Assembly: GCF_964204645.1 (NCBI RefSeq)
Contig: NC_134028.1
Span: 1,860,001 to 1,924,000 of the forward strand
Direction of reading: 5' to 3'
Length of the DNA stretch: 64,000 nucleotides
From: Tubulanus polymorphus
Lineage: Eukaryota; Nemertea; Palaeonemertea; Tubulaniformes; Tubulanidae
The notes beneath the pieces were generated by a model. It saw only the letters and a program-made list of their open reading frames with translations. It made no database searches and was not told the DNA's origin. Position 1 is the stretch's first letter. Each line of letters opens with the position of its first letter. The position numbers and the translations under genes were made by a program. Positions 61,901-64,000 of the stretch are shown here, one piece after another.

Positions 61901-63222
61901 CCAGTATATAACCTTGTTCATCAAGTGGACAGTTTGAACATGGACACATAGATTTTTCCATTATTTGCATTAGCATATCATCAATTTCGTCAGCTGAAAA
62001 CATATACATATACCAATAAAAACACCAATCACCCCGCTATATTTCAATCAATTACACATCAACGTCAACGTTATTTGACAATGTGTAAATAACGAAATTC
62101 TTAACTGGCATCGATCTATTTCAGATACCGGGGCCATTGACGAATACTTCGTTGAGGTAGAATTGTCTCCTGCGAGTGGATAGCATTTAACGCCATTTTC
62201 ATATAGTTCCATAACCATCCATTTAGAATTCTTAGAACGGCTCATAAATAAATAAGAATGTCTTTGCAGTGACGTAGTTTTAGCCGAGTTTTCGGACGCT
62301 TGTTGTCACACTGAGGATTATTCCAGAATCGTGACAGCCGTTGTTGCCGTTGTTGTCGTTGTTACCGCTGTTCGTGATTACTCGTAGGATTGATTAGTCT
62401 GAGACTGAGATTAACGCTGCTCGTTACAAGTTCGGGTCTGTTGATTGCCGCCATTTACGTAAGCGCGGTCTTGTGTAAATGCCAATGAATGTAGGAATGG
62501 TCTACTGTAAATACCAATCACGATCTATCTTACTCTCAAAGATAATCATGTTGCTGTTGGTCTTGTATGGAACATGTTTAAGGCCAGTCTCTTGATAATC
62601 ACTCGAATTACGTCTGATCACGGTTATATCATCACGTTATATAGAGGCAATTTCCCGCTACCGAGAGTGTCAATTGACCTCCAACCGTTCCTGGCATTGA
62701 TGTCAAAGAGACAGGGATGGAGTGTAATGAATGAGTACCTCCTGGAGTCGTGCTGTGGAATCAGCCATTAACATAACAAGTACCTAAGACAAACCAAATC
62801 TCACAAACAACGCCGACAGATCTCGATGCGTGCATTAGATACCTCTAGGGTAAATAAAAAGCTTTCATCGAAAATTCATCACCGACGTGACGGTGCATTT
62901 GTTTTATATTTAAGTCTGATATATGAAGAAGGTATTCACTTATTCATACGATTCATTGGTTAACATTCTGTCGCTGTGTTCAAACAATTCAATATATCGG
63001 TTCTTGTATTCGAGACTCGAGACTCGAGAGAGACGTGATCTTCGCAGATTTCACGATACTGATTATAAATGTATGCGGTTTATTCCGTTTTATCACCGAT
63101 CATGAAATATTTGCCGATGGTTTCCTGGAAACGTTGAATAGGTTTAGAACAGGATTTACAAGTGTCGTTCAACAGAATACAGATGAGACGGGCGATCATT
63201 TGTGGACGATAGACGAATCTCT
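55572..63222 (-). CDS. Unrecognised single-pass membrane protein with alternative last exons (3' part of gene)
   Basis: Exons from 5' to 3': 63222-63097, 61993-61864, 60318-60140, 59535-59408, 59042-58906, then one of two last exons (57372-56955 or 55944-55572). All junctions are GT-AG and phase-matched. The upstream part lies beyond the first exon I can see and may leave the window. The ectodomain has Cys pairs (CPCSNCPLDE, KSCSK), a conserved-looking SVRRKFLVNTAFHVSRFKFY block and TSWKFGFCGNDGVIALSVS. It ends in one transmembrane helix followed by a Cys- and Gly-rich juxtamembrane segment. I do not recognise the family. The regular coding quality and the duplicated terminal exon argue for a real conserved gene. 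Confidence 0.7.
55945..56954. other. Spacer between the two alternative last exons
   Basis: About 1 kb of AT-rich sequence with no exon. It should contain the polyadenylation region of last exon A and the 3' end of the intron leading to exon B. Confidence 0.5.
56955..57372 (-). CDS. Membrane-protein gene, alternative last exon A
   Basis: The acceptor TCTTCCCTTACAG precedes the same one-base phase as exon B. It encodes TYITDGSPCIVGQNMLKHEN, WPLEA, a transmembrane helix (ILGMIFGCLSFFVVCVVTL), TRFCSGAG, a GGGSRA stretch and a polar tail ending EIIPFPV. It aligns with exon B through the Cys, the W-P-x-E-A, the helix and TRFCxGAG, then diverges. The unrelated tails imply different cytosolic partners. 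Confidence 0.82.
57708..57788. repeat. 81-bp inverted-repeat element, CCAGTTTCACAAA type
   Basis: AACCAGTTTCACAAA (57708-57722) and TTTGTGCAACTGG (57776-57788) are near-complements. They share their ends with the 24748-24843 element, but the interiors differ. Confidence 0.4.
58406..58532 (+). mobile_element. 127-bp short inverted-repeat element
   Basis: The ends ATAAGCCGCGATCA and TGATCGCGGCTAT are inverted repeats of about 13 bp. Internal blocks GGAGACGATTTGGCCCG and TTTTTGGTCGGGCC recur in 43208-43447, and the left end recurs at 41161. No ORF. A MITE-like family. Confidence 0.7.
58611..58675. repeat. 13-bp tandem repeat, five copies
   Basis: The unit TGAATACTAGTAA is repeated five times. 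The first four copies are identical and the fifth has one change. Its perfect regularity points to recent slippage, so length polymorphism is likely. Confidence 0.92.
58906..59042 (-). CDS. Membrane-protein gene, shared exon before the alternative ends
   Basis: The acceptor ATTTGCAG precedes VHTSVGPIIREKLTRQCLQN, a helical stretch (ADELTREMVQSGNH) with a possible N-glycosylation site NHT, and AGLLSLLDQF. It ends in AG at donor GTACTG, phase 2, which fits both last exons. Confidence 0.8.
59408..59535 (-). CDS. Membrane-protein gene exon
   Basis: 128 nt, phase 1 in and phase 0 out (donor GTAAAT). Encodes APLDEEQKLRDLQRFASYLR, then KTSWKFGFCGNDGVIALSVS. Of two adjacent AG acceptors I chose the one ending at 59536, because it restores the frame from the 60140 exon. 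Confidence 0.78.
59822..59930. mobile_element. 109-bp element with 26-bp terminal inverted repeats
   Basis: 59822-59847 (begins GAGAGAAATCCCACAATAA) pairs with 59905-59930 with about two mismatches. The left arm and following sequence also match 37168-37230 in the other intron, so the two belong to one family. Confidence 0.75.
60140..60318 (-). CDS. Membrane-protein gene exon, conserved-looking ectodomain block
   Basis: 179 nt, phase 2 in and phase 1 out (donor GTATTC). Encodes SVRRKFLVNTAFHVSRFKFY, then RTWKTNPELQAFFHAAVID and VKFIHISPLHRSFGRTW. The even mix of aromatic, basic and hydrophobic residues indicates a folded domain. I cannot name the family. Confidence 0.78.
60319..61863. other. 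Intron with LINE-type tail and CCAAT-box cluster
   Basis: No exon seen. (TTTAG)n followed by TTTATTTGACGAACTCC at about 60911-60960 resembles a LINE 3' tail. Four CCAAT boxes in minus orientation lie at 61648-61795 (see that entry). Confidence 0.45.
61648..61795 (-). promoter_or_regulatory. Cluster of four inverted CCAAT boxes
   Basis: ATTGGC/ATTGGCC words at about 61648, 61692, 61733 and 61791 read as CCAAT boxes on the minus strand, three of them GCCAATCA or GCCAATC. Spacing is 40-60 bp. Clusters like this mark NF-Y-dependent promoters. The position in an intron of a minus-strand gene suggests an internal promoter, but no matching first exon was found. Confidence 0.35.
61864..61993 (-). 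CDS. Membrane-protein gene exon with CPCSNCPLDEQG
   Basis: 130 nt, acceptor ATGTTTTCAG, perfect donor GTAAGT, phase 1 in and phase 2 out. Encodes ADEIDDMLMQIMEKSM, CPCSNCPLDEQG and YILAVAVVPALVPRDA. The three closely spaced Cys suggest disulfides in an extracellular domain. The other two frames contain early stops, so phase 1 entry is required. Confidence 0.78.
63097..63222 (-). CDS. Membrane-protein gene, upstream exon (tentative)
   Basis: The acceptor CTAATGCTCTTAG and donor GTGATA bound 126 nt in phase 1 on both sides, which fits the 61993 exon. It encodes RFVYRPQMIARLICILLND, TCKSCSK and IQRFQETIGKYFMI. The coding look is good, but the donor is not a consensus one. An earlier start of this exon or a different upstream exon is possible. 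Confidence 0.45.
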
Positions 63223-64000
63223 CTAAGAGCATTAGTTCCACTTTATTCCGCCTAACAAGCGCCACTCTGCACATTATTGTGCACATTTTTATTGCATTTA
63301 CTAAGTTTTAAAATCGAGTATTTTGCCACGATTCAGACCACAGGTTCCGTGGTTATTTATTTTCCTATCCGACTTTCTGCCGTCAGCCCATTTATCATTC
63401 ACCTCATTCGAAAATATCGTTATGATTTATCGTTTAAATTACGATGATTTGAACGCGTTGATTGAACGAGTGTCGGATCTCATAGGGCGCTGATTATAGT
63501 TATCCAGCAGTTCTTCGTGAAATCTATAAACGAAAGTCTTGACGAATCATTATCGATGAATTCGCAATCTATCTATCTATCAATATTTAGGATGTGCAGC
63601 AGAGACGCATCGATTCAGAAAGACCCAAAACGCCCTCGGACGCAGATAAATCTATGAAATGAATAAACTAATGTCAAGCATTAGAATGTTCCGATTGCTC
63701 ATGGATTTTGACGAGTGAATATCGAACCAAACTGAAGCTTTTGAATATATTTGTCATCATTGATCTTTCGAATTATGGCTAGTAGGCTGATGTTAGTATG
63801 AATACGTATAGCGGGGACCTAACCTTCGAATGAATAGAACAGATGAATATTTTCTATTCTTACTAAAAAAATGCCATTGTAAAAAATTATTCAGACATTA
63901 TAGGTTATTGATTTTATTGATTGGCAACGGATAGAAAATTTCGTTAAGGTATACTTCCATATATGCCTTCGGTAAATGGCGTCGGGGCAATCAATTATGA
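63223..64000. other. Right-edge sequence, nothing recognised
   Basis: AT-rich sequence with short CTAT runs near 63567 and no ORF that I can support on either strand. Probably intron or 5' flank of the membrane-protein gene. Confidence 0.4.

Noticed and set aside
62048-62245. Minus-strand ORF beginning MSRSKNSKWMVMELYENG as the first exon of the membrane-protein gene
   Set aside because: The next exon (61993) can only be entered in phase 1, because the other frames stop. This ORF offers donors in phase 0 or 2 only, and there is no signal peptide.
1-64000. CRISPR arrays, bacterial operons, ribosome-binding sites or terminators
   Set aside because: Not expected and not seen. The genes have spliceosomal introns and the short repeats lack regular spacers.

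Overview
The window is nuclear DNA of an invertebrate animal: AT-rich, with small exons separated by GT-AG introns, vertebrate-like domain sets, and many short inverted-repeat elements in the introns. A lophotrochozoan (mollusc, annelid or brachiopod type) fits best, but that placement is an inference.

Layout. (1) About 1127-1316, minus strand: the first coding exon of an unrecognised gene that runs off the left edge. (2) 4659-48369, minus strand: one very large multi-exon gene. I reconstructed 26 exons whose phases all agree; together they give 4599 nt, exactly 1533 codons including the stop. The protein begins with a PDZ domain (residues about 10-90), has a long disordered linker, then the SoHo (sorbin homology) region and three SH3 domains of the SORBS (CAP/ponsin, ArgBP2, vinexin) family. 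The locus also holds phase-compatible alternative first exons at 36028, 34032 and 17330, a 4-kb exon with its own likely start at 12393, and a 51-codon cassette exon at 22379-22531. (3) 49566-54459, plus strand: a complete PMS2 (MutL-alpha) mismatch-repair gene of 22 exons, 2772 nt, 923 residues. It lies head-to-head with the PDZ-SORBS gene across 1.2 kb. (4) 55572-63222, minus strand: the 3' part of an unrecognised single-pass membrane protein gene with two alternative, paralogous last exons, each encoding a complete transmembrane segment and cytosolic tail.

How the parts relate. SORBS proteins are cytoskeletal adaptors at cell-matrix adhesions and Z-discs. The SoHo region binds flotillin, and the SH3 domains bind vinculin, dynamin, Cbl and similar partners. 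The locus seems built so that different promoters give products with PDZ+SoHo+SH3, with a possible lipid anchor+SoHo+SH3, with SH3 only, or with a large Ser/Arg-rich segment+SH3. PMS2 is functionally unrelated; only the intergenic promoter region is shared.

Mobile DNA: a 389-bp element with 44-bp perfect terminal inverted repeats (20534-20922), at least three dispersed short-repeat families with two or more copies in the window, several perfect hairpins and LINE-type tails. I saw no reverse transcriptase or transposase ORF, no CRISPR array and no RNA gene that I can support firmly.
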